A DNA stretch of 64,000 nt from Haloquadratum walsbyi J07HQW2 (GCF_000415985.1 NZ_KE356561.1:853860-917859), one strand, 5' to 3'; counted from the stretch's first letter, positions 40,941 to 52,319 are shown. Notes: generated by a model not told the origin, from the letters alone. Program-made: numbers and translations.

Positions 40941-42377
40941 ATGAGTGATATTGCAGTCGTCGTTCTTGACACGGTACGAGCGGATGCATTTGATCGACAT
41001 TTTGGGTGGCTCCCTGGGTCGCGGTTCACGCGTGCGTGGTCAACGAGTCATTGGACCGGTGCTGCACATGCATCACTTTTCACCGGGCGATACCCGAGTG
41101 AAGTGGGCGTGACTGTTCATGACTGGACACTGTCGACGTCGGTCCCAACGCTCGCTGAGCGACTGCAGACAGCCGGGTACGATACGAACGCGTTTTCTGC
41201 AAATATCAACGTCTCACCAGCATATAATTATGACCGTGGATTTAATTCATTTGAGGGAACATGGCGTCTGTCACTCCCTGAACCAGAGATATTTAATTGG
41301 TTTCGACATATGGAAGAGAATGATGCGCCAGCATCAATAGCGTACGCAGATGGTGTGTATCAGATACTATCTGGCGAATACGATATCAAACGGTCACTCC
41401 AACTTGGCGCTACACATGCACGTCATGCATACGACATTGGAGCCGTTGACAGCGGCGCAGAGGCATTTCGAGACTATATCAGCCGCGATGGTCCAAATGT
41501 TAATAGCACTGATGAGCGTCCGACATTTTTATTTGTAAACCTCATGGAAGCTCATCAGCCATATCGCGTCCCATCGTCGCATCGCTCAGTGAAGCCATAC
41601 GCAATGGGTCCAGCATTCGAAGCAACATTTCGAACAAGATTCGCTGACCCGGCAGATGCGGTCGCCGCTGGTATAGATCCAACGACAGTTAATACGCCTG
41701 AATTAACTCTTGACAGCGACCATGCAGCTACGGCATACGATGACTCGGTCTCATATCTCGCCGATGTCTATCGCGATGTCTTTGAGAAATTGCGTGAAGA
41801 CTTCGATTATGTGATTACAGTCGCTGATCATGGTGAATTATTCGGGGCATACGATGTGTGGGAACATGGATATGGGGTCTATCCTGAATTACTTCAAATT
41901 CCAATGGTAATCACAGGTCCAGGATTTCCAAATACCTCGCGTGATGACCTAGCATCACTGCTTGACGTACATCAGACGATATTATCAATCGCAACTGGGA
42001 GTGAGGGCGGTGATATGAGTGAGAGCCGAGGTCGTGACCTTCGAACACACGGCAGTAGTGCACCTGTACGAACCGAGTATCATGGGATTGCGACAATGCG
42101 GCGTGAAACACTACGCAAGTGTGGATATGACCCAGCAGCAATCGATACCGTCGATACAGATTACCGTGGCGTTGTCACTGATACGGCATATGGATATGAG
42201 TCAGATGAGGGGTTCTGCGTTATAGGCGATGAGACAGATACAGACACAGACACAGATGAGCTAAAATTAGCACTACAGTCTCTCGATGACCAGATCCCAG
42301 ATAATCGGTCCGAAAGCAACGCTATCGAAGTGACAGCAGCAACACGAAGCCAACTTGAGGATCTCGGCTATACTTGA
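40941..42377 (+). CDS. Sulfatase-family (alkaline phosphatase superfamily) protein
   Basis: IAVVVLDTVRADAFDRHFG...STSHWTGAAHASLFTGRYPSEVGV...VITVADHGELFGAYDVWEHGYGVYPELLQIPMVI. Confidence 0.85.
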   Translation: MSDIAVVVLDTVRADAFDRHFGWLPGSRFTRAWSTSHWTGAAHASLFTGRYPSEVGVTVHDWTLSTSVPTLAERLQTAGYDTNAFSANINVSPAYNYDRGFNSFEGTWRLSLPEPEIFNWFRHMEENDAPASIAYADGVYQILSGEYDIKRSLQLGATHARHAYDIGAVDSGAEAFRDYISRDGPNVNSTDERPTFLFVNLMEAHQPYRVPSSHRSVKPYAMGPAFEATFRTRFADPADAVAAGIDPTTVNTPELTLDSDHAATAYDDSVSYLADVYRDVFEKLREDFDYVITVADHGELFGAYDVWEHGYGVYPELLQIPMVITGPGFPNTSRDDLASLLDVHQTILSIATGSEGGDMSESRGRDLRTHGSSAPVRTEYHGIATMRRETLRKCGYDPAAIDTVDTDYRGVVTDTAYGYESDEGFCVIGDETDTDTDTDELKLALQSLDDQIPDNRSESNAIEVTAATRSQLEDLGYT

Positions 42378-42488
42378 GTGGTTTGTGGGTTGGCACTCAA
42401 CTCATTATATTTAGTTGATATCAGAATTTAGAGACTAACGATGAGAAATCAGAATCTAATCAGTGAGAATACGTAATCGGTGGTAATA

Positions 42489-42728
42489 TCAGTCGTCTGC
42501 AAAAACAATCTCATCAATTTCATGACGAGGATTATCGTCGTCATCATCTTCATATTTATACGTCACATCATCGTCTTCATCCGCCGTTGCATTGTGTGAC
42601 CCATCACAATACGGCTCATTATCTGAAAGACCGCATGCACAAAGGTACGCAGTTCCACCTTGTTCTTCAAGATCTTCCTCATCAAGCGGTGTCGGTCCAT
42701 TTGCTTCATGTGTAACTTCTCGTGACAT
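42489..42728 (-). CDS. CDGSH iron-sulfur domain protein
   Basis: [25 protein letters not shown]. Confidence 0.93.
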   Translation of the reverse strand: MSREVTHEANGPTPLDEEDLEEQGGTAYLCACGLSDNEPYCDGSHNATADEDDDVTYKYEDDDDDNPRHEIDEIVFADD

Positions 42729-42849
42729 ATATTATATTCCGCCGCCCAGACGGAAGAATCCTCCGCGGTATACAAATGACGATAACACAGCAGGAGAGTA
42801 TCATACACGCAGCCAGCCTTCTAAGGTACCGAAAAGCACCTCTTTGATA

Positions 42850-43785
42850 CTATGATTTACCGTCAAGGTATTCAGCAACGGTTTCAAGCACTTCATATCC
42901 GTTATGCCCGGCGATTAGCGGAATTGTTGTCACTGGTTGCTCAAACTGTTTTCGAGTCTGTTCTAATACCTCTTGCTGGCTTTCTCGGCGAGTGCTACAT
43001 AGTGTACATGACGTATCGATATCAGTCAGCACCTTATTAACAACAATTTGATCGACATGAACCGAGGCACTCTCAAGTCGGTCAAGTAGCCGTTCAGTCT
43101 CAAGTCGTGACAATCGCTCAGGCTCCATTACAACACGAAACCGTGTTTGATTTGGATTCTGCAGAACTGTTGCAACACGCTCGATACGGGATTTCGTTGA
43201 GTCAACATCGATATCCGAAAGTCCACGCTCTCGGTCATCGCTCCCACCGGAAAAAAATCCGCTCACAGCATTTGTCACACTTTCAACCTGAGATTTCACC
43301 TGTAATGCTTTGCCGAATGTCGAATCAAGAATGTCGGGGAGTTGTAGCAGTTTAAGCGTATGTCCGGTCGGAGCTGTATCGAAGACAACATGATCCCAGG
43401 TATCATCACCAATGTATTGGCTGAACGCATCAACAACGGCAAGTTCATCACTACCAATCACATCACCAGCATCAATGCCAAAGGTATCACCAATATCAAC
43501 ACCAAGATTTTCAATCTCATTTGTCAACGCGTCGATCGTATCTGTATAATTATCATCAAGTCGCTGTTGCGGGTCAATCTCAGCGGCATAAAGTGGGTAC
43601 GTGTCATGAACCGATGTCGGTGTCGCACCAACAGTCGTCTCAAATCGATCTCCGACTGAGTGAGCAGGGTCTGTCGAAACTACGAGTGTTCGCTCACCAT
43701 GGCGGGCATCTGCAAGTGCTGTTGCCGACGCAGAAGTGGTCTTGCCGACACCGCCCTTTCCACCATACAGGGTAAACTCGGGCAT
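42850..43785 (-). CDS. ArsA/Get3-family ATPase
   Basis: MPEFTLYGGKGGVGKTTSASATALADARHGERTLVVSTDPAHSVGDRF (deviant Walker A), VVFDTAPTGHTLKLLQLPDIL. Confidence 0.92.
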   Translation of the reverse strand: MPEFTLYGGKGGVGKTTSASATALADARHGERTLVVSTDPAHSVGDRFETTVGATPTSVHDTYPLYAAEIDPQQRLDDNYTDTIDALTNEIENLGVDIGDTFGIDAGDVIGSDELAVVDAFSQYIGDDTWDHVVFDTAPTGHTLKLLQLPDILDSTFGKALQVKSQVESVTNAVSGFFSGGSDDRERGLSDIDVDSTKSRIERVATVLQNPNQTRFRVVMEPERLSRLETERLLDRLESASVHVDQIVVNKVLTDIDTSCTLCSTRRESQQEVLEQTRKQFEQPVTTIPLIAGHNGYEVLETVAEYLDGKS

Positions 43786-44128
43786 TATTATCACATGGAC
43801 CCGGGTGTGTATATGTCACGCGGACCAGCAGCGATGACGCGTGTATAAAATATGATGTGACTCACCGCGATGCGTCAATATATATTTTACTCTACTCGAT
43901 CCTACCATTCCAATCAACTGCGAGCGTCGGTCTCTATTGATACTGTAATGAGCGTCTAAAGATATAGCCATATGCAGAGTTGCGCTTACAACACCCAGCG
44001 CACGGTCAGTGAAAAACAATTACTAGTCCAGGTGGGGTTCAATTATCGAGGAATTTCGTACACAAACATCAACGACGACGCATTCGTCGGGTGAAGACAC
44101 ACATTTGATTGTTTAGATGATCAGTATT

Positions 44129-45697
44129 TCATAACGTCCCTGCACGTTCCATTTCTCGAAGATCTGAAACGCGTTCTCTGATTTCCTTCATGTCGCCGTC
44201 TTCGCGCTTATTATCCACATGGCTGTACATTAAGCCCATCCGGTAATTGCTTCGAAGTGTTTCCTCGTTTCGGTCAAGGAAATCCCAATATAGTGAATTA
44301 AATGGACAGGCACCATCGCCGGTATCTTTCGTTTTGTAATACTCACACTCACCGCAGTAATCACTCATTTTATCGATATAATTTGCCGAGGAAACATACG
44401 GTTTGGTTGCGAAAACCCCATCTCCATACTGTCCCATCTCAACAACATTCGGCGTCGTAACCCAATGGTATGCATCAACGTATGTTGCATTAAACCATTC
44501 ATTCAATTCTTTTGGATCAGCACCCCACAATGTCGCAAAGTTTGCAAGCACCATCAATCGCTGTATGTGATGTGAGTATCCGCGTTGTTTGACATCATCA
44601 ACGGTTTCACCAAGACAAGCCATGTTTGTGTCTCCTGACCAAAATGCCGATGGAAGGTCATGTTGCGCATCAAGCTGGTTCGCTGAGGAAAGCTCAGGCA
44701 TAGTATGCCGGTAGACATGCCGCATGAATTCCCGCCATCCAAGTATCTGTCTAATAACGCCCTCAACAGAATTCAGTGGGATATCATCGCGATTATTATA
44801 TGCGGTCTCAATCTCCTGAATCACTTCGACAGGATGAAGCAAACCAAGATTGATCGAACTTCCTAATAATGCATGTGACATTGCCCAATCCTCGCGTCGC
44901 ATTGCATCCTGATATGGACCAAATGACGGGATACGCTCAGAGATAAAATGATGGAGTTTCTCAAGCGCCTGCTCGCGGGTCACTGGCCAAATAAGTGAGT
45001 CTGCTTCTCCCCATGTATCGAACGTTGACTCAACCCATGACATTGTTTCTTTGGTGAGTTCATCGTGCTGTGGGTCGTATACTGGTGGTGATTCCCAGTC
45101 ATCTGGTGGGAAATCCCTGTTTTCATCATCGTAGTTCCACTCACCACCAACTGGGTCATCACCATCCATCAACACGCCACTTTGACCTCGCATCCACCGA
45201 TAGAACGTCTCATGTCTGAACGATTTGGTATCTGAATTATTCGCCCACTCATCAAAGGCTGGTGTTGTCCCAACAAAGAGTTCGTTCTCGACAGATCGAT
45301 ACTGCCCACCAGCATCCTCGACCATCTCATCAAACCGCATAGCGCTATTATAACTTGGTGAGCGCATCTGTATGAGTTCATCATCAGGATACCGTTCAAA
45401 GTACTCCGCAAGCGCATCACTGAATGTGTCTGCTTTGAGATAAACAACATCATATCCTGCATCCTCAAGCTCATCTCTGAAATGTCGCATCCCACTAAAC
45501 ATGATTGCAAGTTTGTCGTGATGATACGATTTTCGCTGGGCAAAATCACGCGCCTCAATCAATAAAACGCGAGATCCAGAAGGCGCCCGCGCAAGCGGAC
45601 CAACATCAGGATGGAGTTGTGTGCCAAGAATCCATGGCACTGTTGTCTCGCCATCCACCTCATACGTCGGGGTGTCCCCGACCAATGGCTGTATCAT
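44129..45697 (-). CDS. FeS-type cryptochrome/photolyase (prokaryotic (6-4)-like)
   Basis: 522 aa; ILGTQLHPDVGPLARAPSGSRVLLIEARDFAQRKSYHHDKL; DYCGECEYYKTKDTGDGACPFNSLYWDFL FeS cysteine region. Confidence 0.9.
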   Translation of the reverse strand: MIQPLVGDTPTYEVDGETTVPWILGTQLHPDVGPLARAPSGSRVLLIEARDFAQRKSYHHDKLAIMFSGMRHFRDELEDAGYDVVYLKADTFSDALAEYFERYPDDELIQMRSPSYNSAMRFDEMVEDAGGQYRSVENELFVGTTPAFDEWANNSDTKSFRHETFYRWMRGQSGVLMDGDDPVGGEWNYDDENRDFPPDDWESPPVYDPQHDELTKETMSWVESTFDTWGEADSLIWPVTREQALEKLHHFISERIPSFGPYQDAMRREDWAMSHALLGSSINLGLLHPVEVIQEIETAYNNRDDIPLNSVEGVIRQILGWREFMRHVYRHTMPELSSANQLDAQHDLPSAFWSGDTNMACLGETVDDVKQRGYSHHIQRLMVLANFATLWGADPKELNEWFNATYVDAYHWVTTPNVVEMGQYGDGVFATKPYVSSANYIDKMSDYCGECEYYKTKDTGDGACPFNSLYWDFLDRNEETLRSNYRMGLMYSHVDNKREDGDMKEIRERVSDLREMERAGTL

Positions 45698-45946
45698 TAT
45701 GTGTCTTACCGGCTAGATACCAATATTACTTATCCAAGCTCATAATTGAGAGGGTCGATTTCTAGTTTTGAACTGAGACAATATACATCTCCCTGCCGGG
45801 TAGATCCACATAATCGGATAATAAAGAAGCTAGTAACAACCGATTGAATAATGATGATACCTCAGATTATCACATTCTGATCATGTGCTGATTGATATTA
45901 GCTGTATGATAAATTTTTCGACAATAGAAGATACCAACGTCTCGCG

Positions 45947-46612
45947 TCATGCTCCAGGACCAAGTCCAGCAATATCAGCACTAACCGTGGCGAGTGCATC
46001 AGCAGGATTTCGTTCAGCGTCTGCAACGTGCGTCCAGTGATGATTTGGGAAATCTGAAAGTAGTGTGTTGATCACACGACGATATCCGCTGAATTCCTCT
46101 CGAGTCGCATCCCGCCATATATCACCAATGACTGTCATTGAGTCAATCCTAATCTCAAGTGGTAATACCCCATATCGTGTGAGAACACACGCAAGTCCTA
46201 AATGAAGTGCAGCATATTCAGCGGTATTATTCCCTGTTCGCGACCCAACAGGTCGTCCAACCCGACACAAAACCGTCTCATCCGGTGTTTCAACCACAGC
46301 TCCTGCCCCTGCTGGTCCGGGATTCCCCCGAGAGCTTCCGTCTGTATACAGTACAAGCCTCTCGACATCTAAATTACTTGATTGAGGAGATATGTCCATT
46401 TCGACAGACCTCTCACGAACAGCATCAACTGCTGTTCGTCGCTCAGCTGCAGTTGTTTCTGGGGCAAACAGCCCACCAAATCCAGGGATAGCCTCATCGA
46501 TTGCATCAATCGCTGTTGTGATGTCGTATGCATGCTGCGTGATTACTTCTGCTGTTGCTGTGGCAAGCGGTGAAAGTGACTCAGTTGGTGGCTCAGGGAT
46601 TGTGTCTTTCAT
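45947..46612 (-). CDS. rnhA: Ribonuclease HI family protein with N-terminal extension
   Basis: LVLYTDGSSRGNPGPAGAGAVVETPDETV...GNNTAEYAALHLGLACVLTRYGVLPLEIRIDSMTVIGDI. Confidence 0.88.
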   Translation of the reverse strand: MKDTIPEPPTESLSPLATATAEVITQHAYDITTAIDAIDEAIPGFGGLFAPETTAAERRTAVDAVRERSVEMDISPQSSNLDVERLVLYTDGSSRGNPGPAGAGAVVETPDETVLCRVGRPVGSRTGNNTAEYAALHLGLACVLTRYGVLPLEIRIDSMTVIGDIWRDATREEFSGYRRVINTLLSDFPNHHWTHVADAERNPADALATVSADIAGLGPGA

Positions 46613-46802
46613 TAATATTTAATTTTCGCTTGTGACTGTATGCATGTTAGCACATTGGTTAGCTTGCAGTATGACTGAACTCTTAATATATCTAAGCGAC
46701 GGACGCTGTATGTTGTATTATATATTTAATTAAACAAGGGTCATTGCGGTAAAAGCTCTCGGCGAGTATAGATTCTTATATCATAACAACATCGGGTTAT
46801 AC

Positions 46803-47321
46803 ATGGGTGATGATGTGACGACCTATGAGTGCTCACACTGTGGAAATCTTGGGATCGGGGATGGACCAATTACGTGCTGTGAAGAGACAATGGGAGCAAT
46901 AGAAGATGATCCTGATCCTGTGTCAAGCAATCCAACACTGTCTGATCTGCTGAAAAGTGTATTTGAAATGTCAGAAACAGAATTAGAACTCTGTTTGTGC
47001 GTCATGGAGGGTGGCTCAGTAACAGTAACAACACTTGCAGAGCAAACTGAGTACGACCGGAGTCTCATCAATCGCCATCTCAACCATCTTGCATCAATTG
47101 GCGTCGTCAAAAAACAGCGACGACTTCTCAACAGCGGCGGTGAGGTATACGTGTATACGCCGGTATCACCAGAAACGGTAAGAGAACAATTACGTGGCGA
47201 GTTTTATCGGTGGACCGCAGCGGCAACGACGCAACTGAATGCGCTTCAACGGGAAAAGGTAGAGTCGATCGCTGACCCCGATGAGGGGGACCCAGCCTGG
47301 GAGGTATTTTATTCAGAATAA
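46803..47321 (+). CDS. TrmB-like HTH regulator with N-terminal zinc ribbon
   Basis: YECSHCGNLGIGDGPITCCEETM then VTTLAEQTEYDRSLINRHLNHLASIGVVKKQRRLLNSGGEVYVYTPVSPE. Confidence 0.75.
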   Translation: MGDDVTTYECSHCGNLGIGDGPITCCEETMGAIEDDPDPVSSNPTLSDLLKSVFEMSETELELCLCVMEGGSVTVTTLAEQTEYDRSLINRHLNHLASIGVVKKQRRLLNSGGEVYVYTPVSPETVREQLRGEFYRWTAAATTQLNALQREKVESIADPDEGDPAWEVFYSE

Positions 47322-47428
47322 CACGAATATATAATTGAACCGGAGAAAAGACTCTCTCAGGTTATGAGATATCAGAGATAATTCGATTCTACATTTCAAT
47401 TAGTTCTATATGTGTATAATACGAAAAT

Positions 47429-47716
47429 ATGGATATGAATATGCGTTCAGCATCACGTCCACTGAACTGCTCAATGTGTGATGAAGAGATTACAGATGTC
47501 GGATATGTTCCGGCAAAAGTAATTGAAGATGAATACAAACCTCACACACAGGATGCAGTCTGTGGTACATGTGGATTCAATCAAATTGGGATGATGGGGT
47601 GCGCCCCCGGGCTTTCTGACATAACTGATGTTGATCCCGATGATGAACCAGAGCAAACTTTGCTACATATTCGCATGAAAGATGATAATATCATCGTGAC
47701 CAATCATAAGGGATAA
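47429..47716 (+). CDS. Small zinc-binding conserved protein
   Basis: LNCSMCDEEITDVGYVPAKVIEDEYKPHTQDAVCGTCGFNQIG. Confidence 0.6.
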   Translation: MDMNMRSASRPLNCSMCDEEITDVGYVPAKVIEDEYKPHTQDAVCGTCGFNQIGMMGCAPGLSDITDVDPDDEPEQTLLHIRMKDDNIIVTNHKG

Positions 47717-48091
47717 TATACGGCACATTAGGCGCTGAGTGTATTTTGAGGGATCCGACAGAAGACAGAGACATTCGCCAGGTGAGCTATTATGCTTAGG
47801 ATCGCAGATCATCAGCAGTTGTTGAGGCGATTGTTGATCCTGATGTTAGTCAGTCATTGGACCGTCGCTGAGTCTCTAATTATATGTATCACTCAACTCA
47901 GAGACAAACGGCGCAAGATACTACCTCTAACTTACTATTTCTGTGAGATAATCATAAGAAATTCACTTTGATTGCAATCCAATTATACTTACACTAATCG
48001 GCTCTATTGAGGGGCAATATTTGTACTCATCACCTGTATAGAGTGATCACAAAAAACAGGATAGGGAATTAAAAGTTAATTAAACCTATCT

Positions 48092-48571
48092 TCAGACCAT
48101 ATCCTCAGAAACATCATAAATGACGCCGAGCACGACGCCATAGATGAGATGCCACAGCAGCGATGGAGGCGCAAAGTTTGGAAACGGTGGACTCGCAGGT
48201 GATCCGATAACACTTAGCCACACTGGCATCACAAGCGCAGCAAATCCGGCCCAGGTGATGACGCCCCACAATGCACCAATTCCAACTCGTGCACCAAGTC
48301 CCGAGAACTGTCCAAGGCTGGTGAGTGCTGCAAATATAACACCGAGAACAGCGCCATGAGAGAGATGTACGAACAATCCAAGACCAACATTTGCTGGCGG
48401 TGCAAGTGTGTATAGTGAGGGGATTGCAACAGCAAGCGTTGGTGTATTCATCATAATGATTGCAGCACCCATTACTACCGCTCCAGCGATGCCACCAATG
48501 ACACCTGCTTTCCATTTACCATCAGATACGTTTGCTTGTGAGCTATTCGCAGTCTCAGCCTGAGTCGACAT
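48092..48571 (-). CDS. Conserved multi-TM membrane protein
   Basis: MSTQAETANSSQANVSDGKWKAGVIGGIAGAVVMGAAIIMMNTPTLAVAIPSLYTL...HLSHGAVLGVIFAAL...LLWHLIYGVVLGVIYDV. Confidence 0.65.
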   Translation of the reverse strand: MSTQAETANSSQANVSDGKWKAGVIGGIAGAVVMGAAIIMMNTPTLAVAIPSLYTLAPPANVGLGLFVHLSHGAVLGVIFAALTSLGQFSGLGARVGIGALWGVITWAGFAALVMPVWLSVIGSPASPPFPNFAPPSLLWHLIYGVVLGVIYDVSEDMV

Positions 48572-49127
48572 GTATTGATTTAGGTGAAAGTAATATAAAT
48601 TATCGCCGCGGTCTCTTGAACCGTGCTGCAGGCAGCATAACATTTATTAAGCAGCTGAATACGTTAGTGTCAGGATCAACATTACATTTATGTAACATGA
48701 ATGTAATTCTTCCGGGCTTACCCTTTTATCATGATATGACTGTCCACTACGCTGGACAACATATTTGAAAATAGCCATTACTATCCAAGACCTCGGCACG
48801 TAATGAGCAGCGGCTCGTCTTATCAAATGGTGTGATACTAGACAGTTAAGAAAAATGTCCAGTGTCAGCGGTGCCCTCAGTGATGACCGAGAGATTAGCG
48901 GAGCCACGAGAGTCAGCTATCTCGCGTGCATCATAGACCCTCATTATTGACCGTTCCAACTCATTGAGGTCACACTCATTCACTATCATATGCCAGTTGA
49001 AACAATCAATATAACCACCGACCACAATCAGACAGGTCAGCATAATCGCCATGGGACGGCTCATCTTGATGGTGAGTTCGTCTCGCTTCGAGCGTATGAT
49101 CGGCTTGCTGATAATCTACAGGCGGAG

Positions 49128-49167
49128 CAGGGCGAGTGCCTCGGGGCTTGACCCCGAGGCAGTTCAC
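49128..49167 (+). mobile_element. Solo right-end remnant of IS1341-type element
   Basis: gagcagggcgagtgcctcggggcttgaccccgaggcagttcac: palindrome CCTCGGGGcttgaCCCCGAGG followed by GTTCAC. Confidence 0.5.
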
Positions 49168-49465
49168 TATAGTATGTGGTGAAGCCAGCAGCATCACGAC
49201 GGTATTTGTTGATCAGCTAGTTTATTCCATACTGCATCACAGCAGTAAGACGGAGTTATTAATTGAAATTAATTATATTTTTTAGATATCGAATTTTGTA
49301 ATTTTTGAAATTTGGCATGAAATTATCACCTGCGATTAAATATCGGCTATTGATGTAATTGCATGAGTATACAAATAGCACACACTTCATTATCACCCGT
49401 TTTCGAAATCACTCAGTATCGGGTAAAATCACAATGCCCTCGTGGTACCCACTCTAAGATATTAC

Positions 49466-50755
49466 ATGGGAACTAATACAGCAGTAAGTCACCTGCGTGG
49501 TGATGGGCGAGGATGGACACTTATCGCGATTGCACTCGGATGGGTGTTTGTTCTTGGTGGTCGGTTTCTTGTGCCTGCTGTTCTTCCACAAGTGAAAGCA
49601 ACATTTGCGGTTGGTAATCTTGGGGTTGGCGTCGCAGTGACCCTTATTTGGGCAGCATATGCGCTAATGCAATCACCTGCTGGCGTGTTAATTGATCGGC
49701 TAGGCGAACAACGATTGCTTACGGGAAGTCTTCTTCTTACTGGTGGAACTGTTGTGATTCTTGGAATTGCACCAGTATTTATTATCTTTTTATTCGGATG
49801 TGGGGCATTTGGCTTTGCGACCGGGCTTTACGGACCTGCCCGAGGTACAGCATTATCGCGAACATTTCCAAATAACGATAGTGCCGCGATTGGTGCAACA
49901 CTTGCTGCGGGAAGTCTCGGGTCAGCAATATTACCATTGACAGCCGGAGTACTTGTTGATACACTTGGATGGCGGACTGTGGTTACAGCATTAGTTCCCC
50001 TACTTGTGCTGGCAAGTGTACTCACCCATCGTGTTGTTATACAGACATATGTCTCAACCTCAACCTCAACCTCAACTTCAATTACAACTTCACCAGCATC
50101 AGATACGTCTGAGACGGTCTCACAATCACAGACACCATCGATTCAGAAGCTAATAACTAGTGGCGTTCGTGCGCTTCGTCACCAGGGGGTTGCTCTTGCG
50201 GGAGCAGCAGTTGCATTGATGTTATTTGCCTTTCAGGGGCTATCTGCGTTTTATGTAACATATCTAGTCTCCGCGAAGCAACTTGATCAGTCTCTTGCAG
50301 CAGGGATGCTTGCACTCTTATTTATTGGTGGTGCGGTCACACAACTCATCGCTGGTCCCATAACCGACCGATTCGGTGAACGTATTACGCTCACTACAAT
50401 GACAGCACTCGGTGTCCCGGCGTTGATTGCAGTACCGTTCATTGATGATCTCATCCTCCTTGCTATTGTTTCGGTGCTCATCGGGTCCCGACTCGGAATT
50501 GCACCGGTTTCAAATGCATATATTATTGCTGTGCTCCCTGATACTGTCACGGGAACTGCATGGGGAACTCTTCGAAGTGGGTTCTTTTTATTTGCTGCTA
50601 CTGGGTCGACTATCGTTGGGGCAATGGCTGGTCGTGGACTGCTTGAGGAGTCGTTTTTCCTGTTAGCAGCTATCACCGCGGTTGCAGCCGTACTTTATGC
50701 CCGTCTCCCTAATCGAGAGAACACACACTCAGACGCTGATACACACGTGTCATGA
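49466..50755 (+). CDS. MFS transporter
   Basis: 12-TM pattern, VLIDRLGEQRLLTGS and ITDRFGERITLTTM loop motifs. Confidence 0.88.
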   Translation: MGTNTAVSHLRGDGRGWTLIAIALGWVFVLGGRFLVPAVLPQVKATFAVGNLGVGVAVTLIWAAYALMQSPAGVLIDRLGEQRLLTGSLLLTGGTVVILGIAPVFIIFLFGCGAFGFATGLYGPARGTALSRTFPNNDSAAIGATLAAGSLGSAILPLTAGVLVDTLGWRTVVTALVPLLVLASVLTHRVVIQTYVSTSTSTSTSITTSPASDTSETVSQSQTPSIQKLITSGVRALRHQGVALAGAAVALMLFAFQGLSAFYVTYLVSAKQLDQSLAAGMLALLFIGGAVTQLIAGPITDRFGERITLTTMTALGVPALIAVPFIDDLILLAIVSVLIGSRLGIAPVSNAYIIAVLPDTVTGTAWGTLRSGFFLFAATGSTIVGAMAGRGLLEESFFLLAAITAVAAVLYARLPNRENTHSDADTHVS

Positions 50756-50945
50756 CAGTAAGCGACGATCAAGCGGTTCTTAGCATTTTATAGGCGCTAA
50801 GTCTCCGTCCTCAAGGAGCGAGCCGTAGGCGAGCGAGTACGGCGGGGGCGGGGATACAGCGCCGTCATCGTCTCACGCACATTAGATTCGTGCCATCCTA
50901 CGGACACACAAACCGACAGTTTTAGATTTCAACAATATTTATACT

Positions 50946-51091
50946 ATGTCAATAGACAGACACGAAATTGAAGCTTACGAAGTCATCGACGGCGAAGTAA
51001 AACCACAGGTAACGGCGCTCACGTCCTCGTTCCCAAGCGGTGGCGTGGCGCAGATGTGAAAGTCGTCCGAACCACAGAATCGAACGAGTAA
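50946..51091 (+). pseudogene. DUF2080-like gene, frameshifted
   Basis: MSIDRHEIEAYEVIDGEVK | (1-nt deletion relative to copy 1) TGNGAHVLVPKRWRGADVKVVRTTESNE. Confidence 0.75.
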
Positions 51092-51097
51092 TCCATA

Positions 51098-52319
51098 CTA
51101 CACCTACAGGTACCGACTCCACTCGACCGATGCCCAGCGAGAGACGCTGGACCACTACCGTGATACCTGTCGGCGACCGTACAACCACTCACTCAACGAA
51201 TTCGAACAAATCCCCGACTCAGCAGGAACGCTCAATCAACGAGTGCGTCAAGTCCGTGATTAACTTCCAGACCTCAAGGACTGGTGGGACGAGCTGAACG
51301 ACCTGTGCTCAACGGTTGCGCAAGCCGCAGTAATGCACATCAAGGACAGCATCAAAGCCCCTCAGGACTCAAACCAGAACGGCTACAACGTTGGAAGTCT
51401 CAACTGGAAGTTGCCAAACGAGTATCGGAGTTTCACATGTGCTCAGTCTGGCTTCGAGTTCGACAGGAAGAACGGTCAGACCGTCCTCTCACTCTCACTT
51501 TCGAAACTCGTAGACATTCCAATCACCGTTCACCGCGAGATTCGCAAGGATGTCACGGTCACGGTCAAAGAGGTCAGTATCAAAAAAGAACAGACTGGTG
51601 AGTGGTACGCTTCGTTTGCTGTTGAGAATAAAGAAGAACCAGCAAAGCCCGACAATCCTGACCGTTGCATTGGAACCGATGTCGGGATTATCAAGTGCCC
51701 TCATGACACGGATGGTCGAGCCGTCGGCTCACGCTCGAACAACTGGGGAAAAACGACGGTTGAAGATAACCGAGTGCCACCAGCAACTCAAGCGGAAGCG
51801 ACATGATTTCCTACACAAACTCTCGAACTACTACGCCACTGAGTACGAGTTAGTCTCTGTCGAGGACTAGGAGTTGAATGTGAAGTCTATGCTTGAGTCG
51901 TCTGTCAGCAGTCAGAACACGATACGGCTTCGGCAGCGTGGGATATGTTCACCACACTGCTTGAGTACAGGTGCGAGCGTGAAGGGACGCACTTTGGCGA
52001 AGTCGAACCCGCAGGGACGACCAAAGAGTGCGCGTCGTGTGGCGTTAACTCAGACAAACCGCTGTGGTTGGGTGAATACTTGTGCCCAGCGTGTGGATTT
52101 AACATGGAGATGGATAGAGACGCGAACGCTGCGCTCAACATACTTTCTCGTGGTTTTGAAACGCTGGGATTGGGACAATTCGAAGCCGTAACGCCTGTCG
52201 AGACTACGCTCCCTCTGTTCATCTCATCTGGCAGTTGTGATGTTGTGGACGGAAAGCGCGTCATTGAAGCAGGAAGCCTCACGCTCAAGGAACGAACCGC
52301 GCAAGCGGTGAGTGAGTAG
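51098..52319 (+). pseudogene. tnpB: tnpB copy 2, frameshifts and internal deletion
   Basis: Fragments: MHIKDSIKAPQDSNQNGYNVGSLNWKLPNEYRSFTCAQSGFEFDRKNGQTVLSLSLSKLVDIPITVHREI..., RCIGTDVGIIKCPHDTDGRAVGS, ...GTHFGEVEPAGTTKECASCGVNSDKPLWLGEYLCPACGFNMEMDRDANAALNILSRG. Confidence 0.87.

Noticed and set aside
47735-47890. Possible gene remnant (GILRDPTEDRDIRQVSYYA... DRRSSAVVEAIVDPDVSQSLDRR)
   Set aside because: Short, frame-interrupted and no family recognised; insufficient support for a pseudogene call.
48990-49151. 53-aa plus-strand frame MPVETINITTDHNQ...
   Set aside because: Could be a truncated gene, but no family recognised and its stop lies in a transposon end; noted only within a finding.
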